The notes: generated from the sequence alone by a model not told the origin. A stretch of DNA of 37,850 nt from Candidatus Stackebrandtia faecavium (GCA_019112895.1 DXIM01000005.1:1-37850); one strand, 5' to 3'; positions 24,798 to 34,206 are shown, numbered from the stretch's first letter. Numbers and translations are program-made.

Positions 24798-24830
24798 CGG
24801 CGGTGACGGATGGCTATACCGTCACCGCCG
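24798..24830 (+). terminator. Hairpin terminator after gltA
   Basis: Perfect 12-bp stem CGGCGGTGACGG / CCGTCACCGCCG with a nine-base loop, nine bases after the stop. No T-tract follows, as is common in actinobacterial terminators. Confidence 0.7.
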
Positions 24831-24880
24831 AGGTCGCGCCACATTCAGGCACTGGCACGAACCGGCCACGCACTGATCTA

Positions 24881-25420
24881 TTAGTAGTCCTCGTATGTAT
24901 GAGGATCAATACTGGCGGCCATCTCCGCCAACTGTGCGTCGTGTTCAGCCAGAATTTCTTTCACCACAGACACCGAAACCGATGCCGGGTAGCCCTTCCG
25001 CGCCAGCATCGACACCATCCGACGAAAAGCAACCTCGGGCGCCAGCTGGCGTGTCCGCAATGCACGCCAGCGTTTACGCGCCAACTCCGCCGCTGCATCG
25101 CGCTCGCTGTCGTCGTCGACCTGTTCCAAAGCCTCATCGACGAGCTCCGTGTCGACCCCTTTACGTCTCAACTCGCTCGACAGGGCGCGGCGCGACAGCT
25201 TTTTTGAATGATGCCGGCTGCTCACCCACGCTTGCGCGAACGCGGCATCGTCGACCATGCCGACGTCACGGTAACGATCCAATACGTCAGCGATGACCTC
25301 GTCAGGTACACCCTTTTTGGTCAATGCCTCCGCAAGCTCGATATAGGTGCGCGGCCGGACGGACAACAGCCGCAGACAGATGTCGCGCGCTTGCTGCGCC
25401 GGGTCGCTTTCTCGAGTCAC
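24881..25420 (-). CDS. recX: RecA regulator RecX
   Basis: 179 residues, three-helix RecX repeats. Seen: DICLRLLSVRPRTYIELAEALTKKG, VLDRYRDVGMVDDAAFAQAW and SSELRRKGVDTELVDEALEQ, then ELARKRWRALR. RecX binds RecA filaments and limits their activity. The GTG start lies 12 bases beyond the recA stop. There is no strong ribosome site, so translation is likely coupled to recA. The coiled-coil-like C-terminus, VVKEILAEHDAQLAEMA, is a normal feature. Convergent with gltA. Confidence 0.92.
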   Translation of the reverse strand: MTRESDPAQQARDICLRLLSVRPRTYIELAEALTKKGVPDEVIADVLDRYRDVGMVDDAAFAQAWVSSRHHSKKLSRRALSSELRRKGVDTELVDEALEQVDDDSERDAAAELARKRWRALRTRQLAPEVAFRRMVSMLARKGYPASVSVSVVKEILAEHDAQLAEMAASIDPHTYEDY

Positions 25421-25432
25421 GACACCGCCCGA

Positions 25433-26512
<1,080 letters not shown>

Positions 26513-26519
26513 GTCGGTA

Positions 26520-26542
26520 ACGCTAAACCGTCGGTACGACAC
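26520..26542 (-). promoter_or_regulatory. recA leaderless promoter with a possible PafBC-type element
   Basis: On the reverse strand: GTGTCGTAC (26534-26542), eight bases, TAGCGT (26520-26525), seven bases, ATG. Mycobacterial DNA-damage promoters controlled by PafBC have TTGTCRGTG, eight bases, TANNNT. Here TGTCG and the spacing match and the last three bases do not (5 of 9). Confidence 0.5.
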
Positions 26543-26550
26543 CGGCGGTC

Positions 26551-26564
26551 TCACGGTACCGTGA
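26551..26564. promoter_or_regulatory. 14-bp perfect palindrome in the recA upstream region
   Basis: TCACGGTACCGTGA equals its reverse complement. It lies between the LexA box and the TGTCG element, about 40-52 bases before the recA start. Binding factor unknown. Confidence 0.45.
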
Positions 26565-26577
26565 TCTTCCACGATAG

Positions 26578-26593
26578 TAGTACACCTGTTCGA
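26578..26593 (-). promoter_or_regulatory. LexA (SOS) box upstream of recA
   Basis: On the recA strand the site is TCGAACAGGTGTACTA. The actinobacterial LexA consensus is TCGAAC-N4-GTTCGA. One half-site is perfect and the other matches at four of six positions, giving 10 of 12. It is about 66-81 bases before the recA start, in the gap between recA and the DUF3046 stop. Confidence 0.75.
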
Positions 26594-26602
26594 TCCCGCG
26601 TG

Positions 26603-26806
26603 TCAACGACGGATCCGGCTCGGCACACGGTCTCCGTATGCTTCGCACACCGCCATCCACACCATCTTGAGATCCCAGTTCGCAGCCAACGCCTCATTGA
26701 TCGTGTTGCCGTCGAGTTGCGGCAATGTCTGGTCCGCTGCGACACTTGCGGCGTATCCCTCCCCGAAGGTCTCGGTCATGTGCCTCCAAAATTCCGTCTG
26801 CCGCAC
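26603..26806 (-). CDS. DUF3046 family small protein
   Basis: 67 residues, the normal length of this family. Motif: RQTEFWRHMTETFGEGYAAS near the start, then ADQTLPQLDGNTINEALAANWD and KMVWMAVCEAYG. Of two adjacent GTG codons (26809 and 26806), the second is six bases from AGGAG. A longer frame starting at 26884 adds 26 residues absent from the family. DUF3046 genes are found immediately upstream of recA across actinobacteria, for example Rv2738c. Function is unknown; the linkage suggests a role related to recombination or DNA repair (inference). It has no cysteine motif or membrane segment. Confidence 0.88.
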   Translation of the reverse strand: MRQTEFWRHMTETFGEGYAASVAADQTLPQLDGNTINEALAANWDLKMVWMAVCEAYGDRVPSRIRR

Positions 26807-26962
26807 CACCGGCTCCTTCTGCCTATCGCCTGCACGCGGCCATCGCGCACATCTGTCGTCCACGTTAATGCCGCGCTGACGCACCGAGAAGCGGCCTCAA
26901 CGTGGGCGAATTCACCGGCTTGACCGATAGCGGCATCCGGGATCCGAAGCGACGATCGATAC

Positions 26963-27613
26963 ATGCTGGGCGTTACGGATCTGTGGACCTATTTGGCCGC
27001 CACCGTCTTGATCATCCTGCTGCCCGGCCCCAACTCGATGTACGTGCTGTCGGTCGCCGCACGCCGCGGCGTGCGTTATGGCTACAAAGCCGCGGGAGGG
27101 GTCTTCGTGGGCGACACGATCCTGATGGCGGCTTCGGCTGCCGGGGTCGCTTCGTTGCTGAAAACTTCGCCCTGGTTGTTCGCTGTGGTCAAATACGCGG
27201 GCGCCGCCTATCTCGCCTATCTGGGCGTCACGTTGGTGTTGGCCGGGATCCGCACGTGGCGGCGGCGAGGCAGCGGTGAGTCGGAGCTGCCGAAAGCGTC
27301 CACCACCCAGGAAAGACCATTTCATCGGGCGTTGATCGCCAGCCTGGTCAATCCCAAGGCCATCCTGTTCTTCGTCGCGTTCTTCATTCAGTTCGTCGAT
27401 CCGGCTTACCCGTATCCGGTCGTGAGTTTCCTGTTCCTGGGCGCGATCGTGCAGGTGTGCAGCCTCAGCTACCTATCCGCACTGATCTTCTCCGGCGACG
27501 CGCTGGCGGGGGCATTCCGACGACGCCGCAGACTGTCCTCAATCGGTACCGGTGGCGTGGGTGCCGCTATGCTCGGCTTCGCCGCGCGTCTGGCGACGGC
27601 GGGGCTACCGTAA
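26963..27613 (+). CDS. LysE-family amino acid exporter
   Basis: 216 residues with about six hydrophobic segments: the first is TYLAATVLIILLPGPNSMYV, carrying the LPGPN family motif; others are GVFVGDTILMAASAAGV, LFAVVKYAGAAYLAYLGVTLVL, ALIASLVNPKAILFFVAFFIQF, and SFLFLGAIVQVCSLSYLSALIF. The segment SLVNPKAILFFVAFF is typical of RhtB/LeuE-type exporters. The loop around residues 98-120 is charged and probably cytoplasmic. Substrate (amino acid or derivative) cannot be determined. It is divergent from the DUF3046 gene, and its start has no ribosome site I can recognise. Confidence 0.9.
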   Translation: MLGVTDLWTYLAATVLIILLPGPNSMYVLSVAARRGVRYGYKAAGGVFVGDTILMAASAAGVASLLKTSPWLFAVVKYAGAAYLAYLGVTLVLAGIRTWRRRGSGESELPKASTTQERPFHRALIASLVNPKAILFFVAFFIQFVDPAYPYPVVSFLFLGAIVQVCSLSYLSALIFSGDALAGAFRRRRRLSSIGTGGVGAAMLGFAARLATAGLP

Positions 27614-27691
27614 CGGCCAGTTCACACACCATCAGGTCTAGCTCGTAACATTTAACGGCTTGATACAACCGGTTACGCGTTTGGAGCATCG

Positions 27692-28633
27692 GTGGGGCGT
27701 TGGACAACACATTCGAATATGTGGACGCGTGGTTTGATTCTGGCCGCGGCCGCCATACTTGTCGCCGTAATACTGGCAGGTCACGAGTTCGTCCCCAACG
27801 CAGTAGGAAACCTCGGCAGCTTCGTCGAAACCTTCCTGCCCTGGCTCGGATGGGTCCTGGTACCGATCGGGATCGGTGCCGCCGTGCGCCGCTCGGCGAG
27901 CGCGGGCATCGCCGCGGTCCTAACGCTACTCGTATGGTCGACGATGTTCCTGGCGCTACTGCCCGACAAAAGCAACGGCGACGGCGAATTCCGCGTGCTC
28001 ACGCACAACGTGGACGTTGACAACCCTGACCTCGAAGGGACAGTCGACACCCTCCTCGGCGCGCAGGCCGACATCCTCGCCCTCGAAGAACTCGACGAGG
28101 AAGACCAGAATCGGTACGCCGAAGCCCTAGCCGACGAATACCCCTACACCGTGCGACACGGGACCGTGGCGTTGTGGTCCAAGTTCCCCATCACCAGTTC
28201 CAAGCCCGTCGACATCGAGATCGGTTGGACCCGCGCAATGCAAGCGGTCGTGGAGACCCCGACCGCTTCCGTCGCCGTATACGTCAGCCACCTCGCTTCG
28301 GTCAGAATCGGCTCCGATGGCTTCAGTTCACAACAGCGGGACGCCACCGCACGGGCGCTCGGCAAGATCATCGCCGCCGAACAGCTCGACAGCGTGGTGT
28401 TGTTGGGCGACCTCAACGGCACGCTCCAGGACCGCAGTCTGGCCCCGCTCACGTATCAGCTGCGCTCGACGCAAGCAGAAGCCGGCCAAGGTTTCGGTTT
28501 CACCTGGCCCGCGTCGTTCCCGATGTCGCGCATCGACCAGATCCTGGTGAAAAACTTGACGCCCGTGAAGTCCTGGACACTCGACCGCACCGGCAGCGAT
28601 CATCTGCCCATCGCATCAGAGCTTCACGCCTGA
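27692..28633 (+). CDS. Membrane-anchored endonuclease/exonuclease/phosphatase domain protein
   Basis: 313 residues. Three N-terminal membrane helices (about 11-33, 45-67, 70-90) would place the C-terminal domain outside the cytoplasm. That domain shows the EEP (DNase I-like) motifs: LTHNVD, LEELDEED, LWSKFPITS, VSHLASVRIG, LLGDLNGT, GFTWPASFPMSRIDQIL and the terminal SDHLPIASE, where Asp and His are catalytic. Substrate may be a phospholipid, nucleic acid or sugar phosphate. The GTG start has TGGAG six bases upstream (27681-27685). It is 65 bases upstream of lhr on the same strand, but its predicted extracytoplasmic location argues against a direct partnership. Confidence 0.87.
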   Translation: MGRWTTHSNMWTRGLILAAAAILVAVILAGHEFVPNAVGNLGSFVETFLPWLGWVLVPIGIGAAVRRSASAGIAAVLTLLVWSTMFLALLPDKSNGDGEFRVLTHNVDVDNPDLEGTVDTLLGAQADILALEELDEEDQNRYAEALADEYPYTVRHGTVALWSKFPITSSKPVDIEIGWTRAMQAVVETPTASVAVYVSHLASVRIGSDGFSSQQRDATARALGKIIAAEQLDSVVLLGDLNGTLQDRSLAPLTYQLRSTQAEAGQGFGFTWPASFPMSRIDQILVKNLTPVKSWTLDRTGSDHLPIASELHA

Positions 28634-28698
28634 CTCAGTGGCAATAACTGTCTCGTGTCTGTGTGACAGTGTCGCAACGTGGCGGCAAGATCGACGCT

Positions 28699-31600
28699 AT
28701 GCACGACGAAACCCTCCACGGGTTCAGCCCGGCCACGTCCACGTGGTTCACCGAGAACTTCCCCTCCCCTACACCGGCTCAACGCGACGCGTGGAACGTT
28801 ATCGCTGGCGGCGACAACGCCCTGGTCGTAGCCCCGACGGGGTCGGGCAAGACCTTGGCCGCCTTCCTGTGGTCGATCGACCGGCTCGCGCACACCAAGC
28901 CCGATGACGATCCGATGCGGCGCTGCCGCGTGCTGTACGTCAGCCCGCTCAAAGCGTTGGCGTACGACATCGAGCGAAATCTGCGTCAACCGTTGACGGG
29001 CATCACCGAAACGGCCTCTGCTCTCGGCGAAAACCTCAATGAGATCACCGTCAGCATGCGGACCGCCGATACACCCGCGGCGCAACGGCGCGCATTCGCC
29101 CGACGTCCGTCGGACATACTCATCACCACCCCCGAGTCCCTTTACCTGTTGCTGACCTCGGCCGCTCGAGATGCGTTGCGCGGGATCGACACTGTCATCG
29201 TCGACGAGATCCACGCAGTAGCCGGCACGAAACGTGGCGCACACCTGAGTCTGTGCCTGGAACGTCTCGACCGGTTGGCGGCACAGCCGGTCCAGCGGGT
29301 CGGGTTGTCCGCGACTGTGCGTCCCCATGAAACGGTGGCCGATTTCCTTGGCGGCAGTAGTTCCGTTCATGTCGTCGCCCCACCGTCGCGCAAGACGCTC
29401 GATGTGACGGTAGAGGTGACCGTCGATGATCTCGAGAATCTCGATGACGTCGACGATCAGGGACAGCCTTCGGTGTGGCCGTCGATCACGGCCCGCTTGT
29501 ATGAGCTCATCCGCCAACGGCGTTCCACCATCGTCTTCGCCAATTCGCGGCTGTTGACGGAGCGTCTGTGCGCCCGTCTCAACGAGTTGGCCACACAGAA
29601 TCCTGCGCCGTCACGCGCACAGCCTGCGGAGTTGATGGCCCAGTCTCAGGCCGCTGCCGGGGCCGAGACGGTCATCGCACGCGCCCATCACGGTTCGATG
29701 TCGCGGGACGAGCGGGTCCTGGTCGAGACGCGGTTGAAGGAGGGGCGGCTGCCCGCGGTCGTGGCGACGTCAAGCCTGGAACTGGGCATCGATATGGGTG
29801 CAGTGGACCTCGTCGTCCAAATAGGCACTCCGTTCACGGTGGCGGCCGGCATGCAACGCATCGGCCGCGCCGGCCATCATGTCGGCGCGGACTCGACGGG
29901 CATCATCTTCCCGACGCATCAAAACGACCTGTTGGCCGCGACGGTCACGAGCACGCGGATGCGCGCCGCCGACATCGAGGAACTTCGCATACCGGATAAC
30001 CCGATCGACGTGTTGGCGCAACACATCGTTTCGATGGTGGCGATGGACGATTGGAATGTGTCCGATCTGGGTGCGCTCGTGCGCCGCGCGGCCCCTTTCC
30101 GTCGGCTACAGGAGTCGACGTTGCATTCCGTATTGGACATGCTCTCGGGCCGGTACCCGTCAACTGACTTCGCCGGTCTACGGCCGAAAATCGGCTGGGA
30201 TCGCCACACCGCTCGCCTTTTCACCCGCCGCGGTGGTCAACGACTCGCCATCCTCAATGGTGGGACAATCCCGGACCGGGGACATTATGGCGTTTTCTTG
30301 ACCGACGGCGGAAACGGTGCGAGGGTCGGCGAGCTCGACGAAGAGATGGTGTACGAGACGCGCGTAGGTGACGTTTTCCTGCTCGGCGCCACCTCGTGGC
30401 GGGTCGACTCGATCACCCACGACCGGGTCCTGGTCAGCCCAGCCGCCGGTCAACCGGCACGAATGCCGTTTTGGAAAGGCGAAGACCCTGGCCGCCCAGT
30501 CGAGCTGGGGCGCGCCATCGGTGCATACGTGTCGCAGGCGTCAACACGGCCACCTGACAACCAGGGAATGAACGACCGCGCTGCCAGCAACCTGGACAGG
30601 TACATCAAGTCCCAGTGTGAGCTCACAGGAACCGCCCCGACCGACCGAAACATCGTCGTGGAACGGTTCCGCGACGAACTCGGCGATTGGCGGATCGTCG
30701 TGCACTGCGTTCTGGGGGCGCGGGTCAATCGCCCATGGGCTATGGCGATAGCGGCCAGACTCCGCGATCAACACGAGGTGGACGGCCATGTCATGGCCAC
30801 CGACGACGGGATCATTGCCCGCTTCTACGACACGACCACGCCGCCGGGCGAAGAACTGATCCGGTTCACGCCTTCCGAAATCGACGAGATCGTGCGGGCC
30901 GAGCTTGCGCATTCCCCGCTGTTTGCGGCACGGTTCCGGGAATGCGCTGCCCGCGCGCTGTTGCTTCCGCGCGGAGGTTTCCATAGGCGGCAGCCGTTGT
31001 GGCAGCAACGTCAACGCGCCGGCCAATTGTTTTCGGTCGCGAGCCGGTTCGAAGACTTTCCGATCACCGCGGAGGCCGCACGTGAATGCCTCGAGGATTA
31101 CTTCGACATGCCGGCCCTGCGCCAACTCCTGGATGACGTCGACAACGGTGTCTCATCGATCGTCGAGACCGTCACGCAGCGCCCATCGCCATTCGCCCGT
31201 AGTCTTTTGCGCGCCTATCTGGCCGGAAACGTGTACGGCGAGGATGAACCCCTGGCGGAACGCCGCGTCGCCGCGCTCAACGCCGGTCTTTTGGACGAAC
31301 TGATCGGCGAAGACCGGATCCGGATCGATCCGGAGGTGGTTTCCGAAGCCGTCGAGTGGCTCCAGTGGCGGGACGGCCGTGTCAGCGACGAACCCGAAGA
31401 CGTCCTGGCGCTGCTCCGAAGCCTCGGCGACCTCAGCCATGCACAGCTATCTCAACGTCAGGTGGCCCCGGAGGTCGTGGCAAAGCTCGAGGAAGACGGC
31501 GAGATCGTGCCGATCACCATCGGGCAGGAACGGCGATGGATCGTGGCGCCCGACGCTGGTCGTTATCGTGACGGACTGGGTGTGACGATTCCCGATTCGG

Positions 31601-33099
31601 TGCCGCGGGCATTTCTGCACACCGACGGATTTCCCATAGACGATCTCGTGTCGCGCTATGCACGCACCCACGGTCCCTTCGCCAGCACCGACCTCACCGC
31701 CCGGTTCGGCTTCACCATCTCGATCGCCGAGGAGTCTCTCCACCGCCTACGCAACAGCGACGTCGTCACCCATGGGGTTTTCGTTGGCGACGAACCCCAA
31801 TGGTGCAGCGTCGAGGTTTTGGGGTGGCTACGCCGAAAAACCCTCGCGGCGCTGCGGGCCGAGATAGCTCCGGTCCCCGTAACGCAATACGTATCGTTTC
31901 TGGCCGATTGGCAGCTTGTGGGCTCTTCGGCGACAGGCCCCGAAGCCGTCGCCGAGGCGATAGCCGCCTTGGCAGCGACGCCGGTTCCGGCATCCGCGCT
32001 GGAGCCGCTGGTGCTGTCGGCACGCGTCGACCAGTACTCTCCCGTTTTCCTCGACGAGCTGACGGCCGCGGGCGACATCGTGTGGGCTGGGGCCGGCGCA
32101 TCAGCGGGAAACGACGGCTGGGTGAGCCTCGTGTTTGCAGACGAGGCGGCGCAGGCTCTTCCTCCCTCCGATCCGGAGGTCTTGTCCACGGACCTTCACC
32201 ACCGAGTCTTGGAGTCGCTGTCGCAGGCACGGTTCTTTCGAGAGCTGCACGATATCGTCGGGCACGAACGGGACGCGGTCATGGAAACGCTCTGGGACCT
32301 GGTGTGGGGCGGGTGGATATCCAATGACTCACTCAGCGCACTGCGCGCCAAACTATCCACTTTGCCCGGAAGAAGCCCGCTCCGCTCCCCTCGGCGACGT
32401 CCACACCGCCCTGGACGGTTGGGAAGCCGCGCACCCATCGCGGCCTCGACACCACCCGGCGCCGCGGGGCGCTGGTATCGACTGCCGGAACGCGAGAACG
32501 ACCCCACGCGTCAGCTGTATACGGCGACGAGGCGTGTGTTGGAACGCGATGGGGTCGTGTTGCGAGGCGCGATGGCCGGCTCAGCCCGCGGTTTCGCGGG
32601 TCAATACCCGGTACTAGCCGGGATGGAAGAGTCCGGTGTGGTGCGGCGCGGCTATTTCGTATCGGGGCTCGGCGCCGCCCAGTTTGCGCTTCCCGGCGCT
32701 GTCGACCGGCTTCGACGTTCCATCACCGACGGCGGAATGACCGTGCTGTCCGCATGCGACCCCGCCAGCCCGTTCGGCTTGGCCGTGCCGTGGCCCGCGT
32801 CGATATCGGAGACGAGCGGGCATCGCCCGGGACGTAAAGCCGGCGCTCTCGTTGTCATCTCGCACGGGCGGCTCGTGTGGTTCCTGGAGCGCGGCGGTCG
32901 CACACTCCTCACCTTCGGTACCGGCCCCGAGGAGCAACTGGACGCCGCGGCCTGTCTGGTGGAGGCCCGCCGTCTTGACCGGATCTCGCCGTTGACGATC
33001 GAAAGCGTCGATGGCATCGCCGTGGCCCGGACCGAAGCCGGAAAGGCGCTGTCCCGTGCCGGTTTTCGCGACAGCCCTAAGGGCCTACGTCTGGATTGA
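28699..33099 (+). CDS. lhr: Lhr-family superfamily II ATP-dependent helicase
   Basis: 1466 residues. Helicase core: Q-region PTPAQRDAWN, Walker A APTGSGKT, DEIH box IVDEIHAVAG, motif III VGLSATV, motifs IV-VI including LELGIDMGAVDLVVQIGTP and QRIGRAGHHVG. A winged-helix and Lhr-specific domain follow, then a long C-terminal extension (about 860-1466) with a Pro/Arg-rich linker near residue 1240 and FVSGLGAAQFALPGAVDRLR near its end. Lhr is a 3'-5' translocase that unwinds RNA:DNA hybrids and is DNA-damage inducible in mycobacteria. ATG 28699 is preferred over GTG 28663. CAAGAT lies seven bases upstream of the ATG, so the mRNA may be leaderless. Length matches the full-length Lhr form. Confidence 0.95.
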   Translation: MHDETLHGFSPATSTWFTENFPSPTPAQRDAWNVIAGGDNALVVAPTGSGKTLAAFLWSIDRLAHTKPDDDPMRRCRVLYVSPLKALAYDIERNLRQPLTGITETASALGENLNEITVSMRTADTPAAQRRAFARRPSDILITTPESLYLLLTSAARDALRGIDTVIVDEIHAVAGTKRGAHLSLCLERLDRLAAQPVQRVGLSATVRPHETVADFLGGSSSVHVVAPPSRKTLDVTVEVTVDDLENLDDVDDQGQPSVWPSITARLYELIRQRRSTIVFANSRLLTERLCARLNELATQNPAPSRAQPAELMAQSQAAAGAETVIARAHHGSMSRDERVLVETRLKEGRLPAVVATSSLELGIDMGAVDLVVQIGTPFTVAAGMQRIGRAGHHVGADSTGIIFPTHQNDLLAATVTSTRMRAADIEELRIPDNPIDVLAQHIVSMVAMDDWNVSDLGALVRRAAPFRRLQESTLHSVLDMLSGRYPSTDFAGLRPKIGWDRHTARLFTRRGGQRLAILNGGTIPDRGHYGVFLTDGGNGARVGELDEEMVYETRVGDVFLLGATSWRVDSITHDRVLVSPAAGQPARMPFWKGEDPGRPVELGRAIGAYVSQASTRPPDNQGMNDRAASNLDRYIKSQCELTGTAPTDRNIVVERFRDELGDWRIVVHCVLGARVNRPWAMAIAARLRDQHEVDGHVMATDDGIIARFYDTTTPPGEELIRFTPSEIDEIVRAELAHSPLFAARFRECAARALLLPRGGFHRRQPLWQQRQRAGQLFSVASRFEDFPITAEAARECLEDYFDMPALRQLLDDVDNGVSSIVETVTQRPSPFARSLLRAYLAGNVYGEDEPLAERRVAALNAGLLDELIGEDRIRIDPEVVSEAVEWLQWRDGRVSDEPEDVLALLRSLGDLSHAQLSQRQVAPEVVAKLEEDGEIVPITIGQERRWIVAPDAGRYRDGLGVTIPDSVPRAFLHTDGFPIDDLVSRYARTHGPFASTDLTARFGFTISIAEESLHRLRNSDVVTHGVFVGDEPQWCSVEVLGWLRRKTLAALRAEIAPVPVTQYVSFLADWQLVGSSATGPEAVAEAIAALAATPVPASALEPLVLSARVDQYSPVFLDELTAAGDIVWAGAGASAGNDGWVSLVFADEAAQALPPSDPEVLSTDLHHRVLESLSQARFFRELHDIVGHERDAVMETLWDLVWGGWISNDSLSALRAKLSTLPGRSPLRSPRRRPHRPGRLGSRAPIAASTPPGAAGRWYRLPERENDPTRQLYTATRRVLERDGVVLRGAMAGSARGFAGQYPVLAGMEESGVVRRGYFVSGLGAAQFALPGAVDRLRRSITDGGMTVLSACDPASPFGLAVPWPASISETSGHRPGRKAGALVVISHGRLVWFLERGGRTLLTFGTGPEEQLDAAACLVEARRLDRISPLTIESVDGIAVARTEAGKALSRAGFRDSPKGLRLD

Positions 33100-33123
33100 C
33101 CTGCAGTGACGTCGGCGAATAAT
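33096..33123 (+). promoter_or_regulatory. Promoter for the small basic protein gene
   Basis: TTGACC (33096-33101), 16-base spacer, AATAAT (33118-33123). The -35 overlaps the lhr stop codon. The -10 lies in an odd palindrome, CGAAT-A-ATTCG (33116-33126). The transcript leader would be about 210 bases. Confidence 0.5.
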
Positions 33124-33150
33124 TCGAGTGCGCAAGCGGTAGCGAATTGT

Positions 33151-33178
33151 TAGGCTTGCGTGCATGTGGTTCATCTAA
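33151..33178 (+). other. Possible leaderless five-codon ORF (Met-Trp-Phe-Ile-stop) in the leader
   Basis: TAGGCT (33151-33156), seven bases, ATG 33164 and TAA at 33176-33178. This repeats the promoter-to-start spacing of the leaderless genes here. Such -10/ATG pairs also arise by chance, so it may not be used. Confidence 0.25.
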
Positions 33179-33341
33179 TTTCAGTGCCGCCCCGAGCCAG
33201 CGATGGCCCGGTTGCCGCGGCCCACGTGCCATCTCATCAGTCCGGGCGTGAAGCGTTAGCGCAGCTTTCGTTCCGCCACGTTGACGTCACCGAGCCTTTC
33301 GGTCATCGGCACGCCCATAAACCACATCCACGGAGGATCTC
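33179..33341. other. Leader region upstream of the small basic protein gene
   Basis: 163 bases without a convincing gene. It contains an ACCGA-GCCTT-TCGGT hairpin (33288-33302) and TTGACG (33281-33286), and ends in GGAGG before the ATG. No known riboswitch was recognised. Confidence 0.35.
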
Positions 33342-33548
33342 ATGTCTACTAAATCCGTCTCAGATTCCACAGGCGATAAAGCCACACAGGACAAACCCAT
33401 GAACCGCGCCGAACGGCGTGCGATGAAGAAGAATAAGGGCCACAACGAAGTCAAGGGCGTTGGCGGCCCAGCCCGCAGGAACGGTTTCAAGCCCAAAGAC
33501 ATGAAAGTCGCCGGGCATAAAGAATTCACCAACCGCAAGAACGGCTAA
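33342..33548 (+). CDS. Small highly basic protein of unknown function
   Basis: 68 residues with 18 Lys/Arg and seven Asp/Glu, net charge about +11. The segment MNRAERRAMKKNKGHN (20-35) contains an RAERRA motif seen at the N-terminus of other small actinobacterial proteins. The rest is rich in Gly, Lys and Asn (KGVGGPARRNGFKPKDMKV). No membrane segment and no cysteine. The ATG has a clear GGAGG six bases upstream, so translation is likely. It is probably a nucleic-acid or ribosome-associated protein (inference from charge only). It is followed by a hairpin terminator and is separate from the macrodomain gene downstream. Confidence 0.75.
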   Translation: MSTKSVSDSTGDKATQDKPMNRAERRAMKKNKGHNEVKGVGGPARRNGFKPKDMKVAGHKEFTNRKNG

Positions 33549-33554
33549 GCACCG

Positions 33555-33585
33555 CCGGGCTGCTGCGGATGTCGCGGCAGCCCGG
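33555..33585 (+). terminator. Hairpin terminator after the small basic protein gene
   Basis: Stem CCGGGCTGCTGC / GCGGCAGCCCGG, 12 bp with one G-U pair and a seven-base loop, six bases after the stop. No strong T-tract follows. Confidence 0.65.
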
Positions 33586-33614
33586 ACATCGCCGATATTT
33601 GGCATCCTAAAACC

Positions 33615-34145
33615 ATGGACGTCGAGATCTTTCAAGGCGACATCACCACAGTAAAGGTCGATGCCATCGTCAATGCGGCCAATTCCTCGCTTCTGGGCGG
33701 AGGAGGTGTCGATGGCGCGATTCACCGCGCCGGCGGGCCCGACATCCTGTCTGAATGCCGGCAGTTGCGCGCATCGACCTATCCGGATGGCCTCCCCACC
33801 GGCGAGGCGGCCGCCACCACGGCAGGAGCATTGCCGGCGAACTGGGTGATCCACACCGTCGGGCCGGTCTACGCGGCTCACGAAGATCGCAGCCAGAAGC
33901 TACGCGACTGCTACCGCAACAGTCTCGAGTGCGCCCAGCGCTTGGGCGCGGAATCGATAGCGTTCCCGTTGATCTCCAGTGGCGTGTATCGCTGGCCGAA
34001 ACCAGAGGCGATAGATATCGCCCTGCGTCAGCTGGGCGCTGACACCGGCTCGGTGCCCCGCCGGCTCCTCGTGCTGTTCGACACCGCCACCTACGACGCG
34101 GCACACGAAGCGCATGAGCGGTTGCGTACCGGCTACGACACTTAG
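33615..34145 (+). CDS. Macrodomain protein (MacroD-type O-acetyl-ADP-ribose deacetylase)
   Basis: 176 residues, a single macrodomain of the usual length. Key parts are FQGDITTVKVDAIVNAANSS with the ADP-ribose-binding Asp and Asn, LLGGGGVDGAIHRAGG, EAAATTAGALPANWVIHTVGP, and the phosphate-binding SSGVYRWP. MacroD-type enzymes deacetylate O-acetyl-ADP-ribose and remove ADP-ribose from acidic side chains or nucleic-acid ends. A methyltransferase gene follows 61 bases downstream on the same strand. No ADP-ribosyltransferase gene is visible in this window. No Shine-Dalgarno sequence precedes the ATG, which lies six bases from CATCCT and may be leaderless. Confidence 0.92.
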   Translation: MDVEIFQGDITTVKVDAIVNAANSSLLGGGGVDGAIHRAGGPDILSECRQLRASTYPDGLPTGEAAATTAGALPANWVIHTVGPVYAAHEDRSQKLRDCYRNSLECAQRLGAESIAFPLISSGVYRWPKPEAIDIALRQLGADTGSVPRRLLVLFDTATYDAAHEAHERLRTGYDT

Positions 34146-34206
34146 CCTTCCCTGCGCGGCACCTCCGGTGACGTAAACTCCCGTTCGCGAAATTTTGGAG
34201 GCACGC

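Noticed and set aside
26552-26563. Catabolite-repressor (CRP) type site in the recA upstream palindrome.
   Set aside because: The half-sites are TCAC/GTGA in the opposite arrangement to TGTGA-N6-TCACA, with no spacer.
32340-32480. A possible frameshift in lhr where the protein turns Pro/Arg-rich.
   Set aside because: The frame stays open, the downstream domain remains in frame and such linkers are normal in actinobacterial Lhr.
33160-33402. An 80-codon frame through the leader of the small basic protein gene.
   Set aside because: His/Pro-rich without homology, overlapping the GGAGG-supported gene in another frame.
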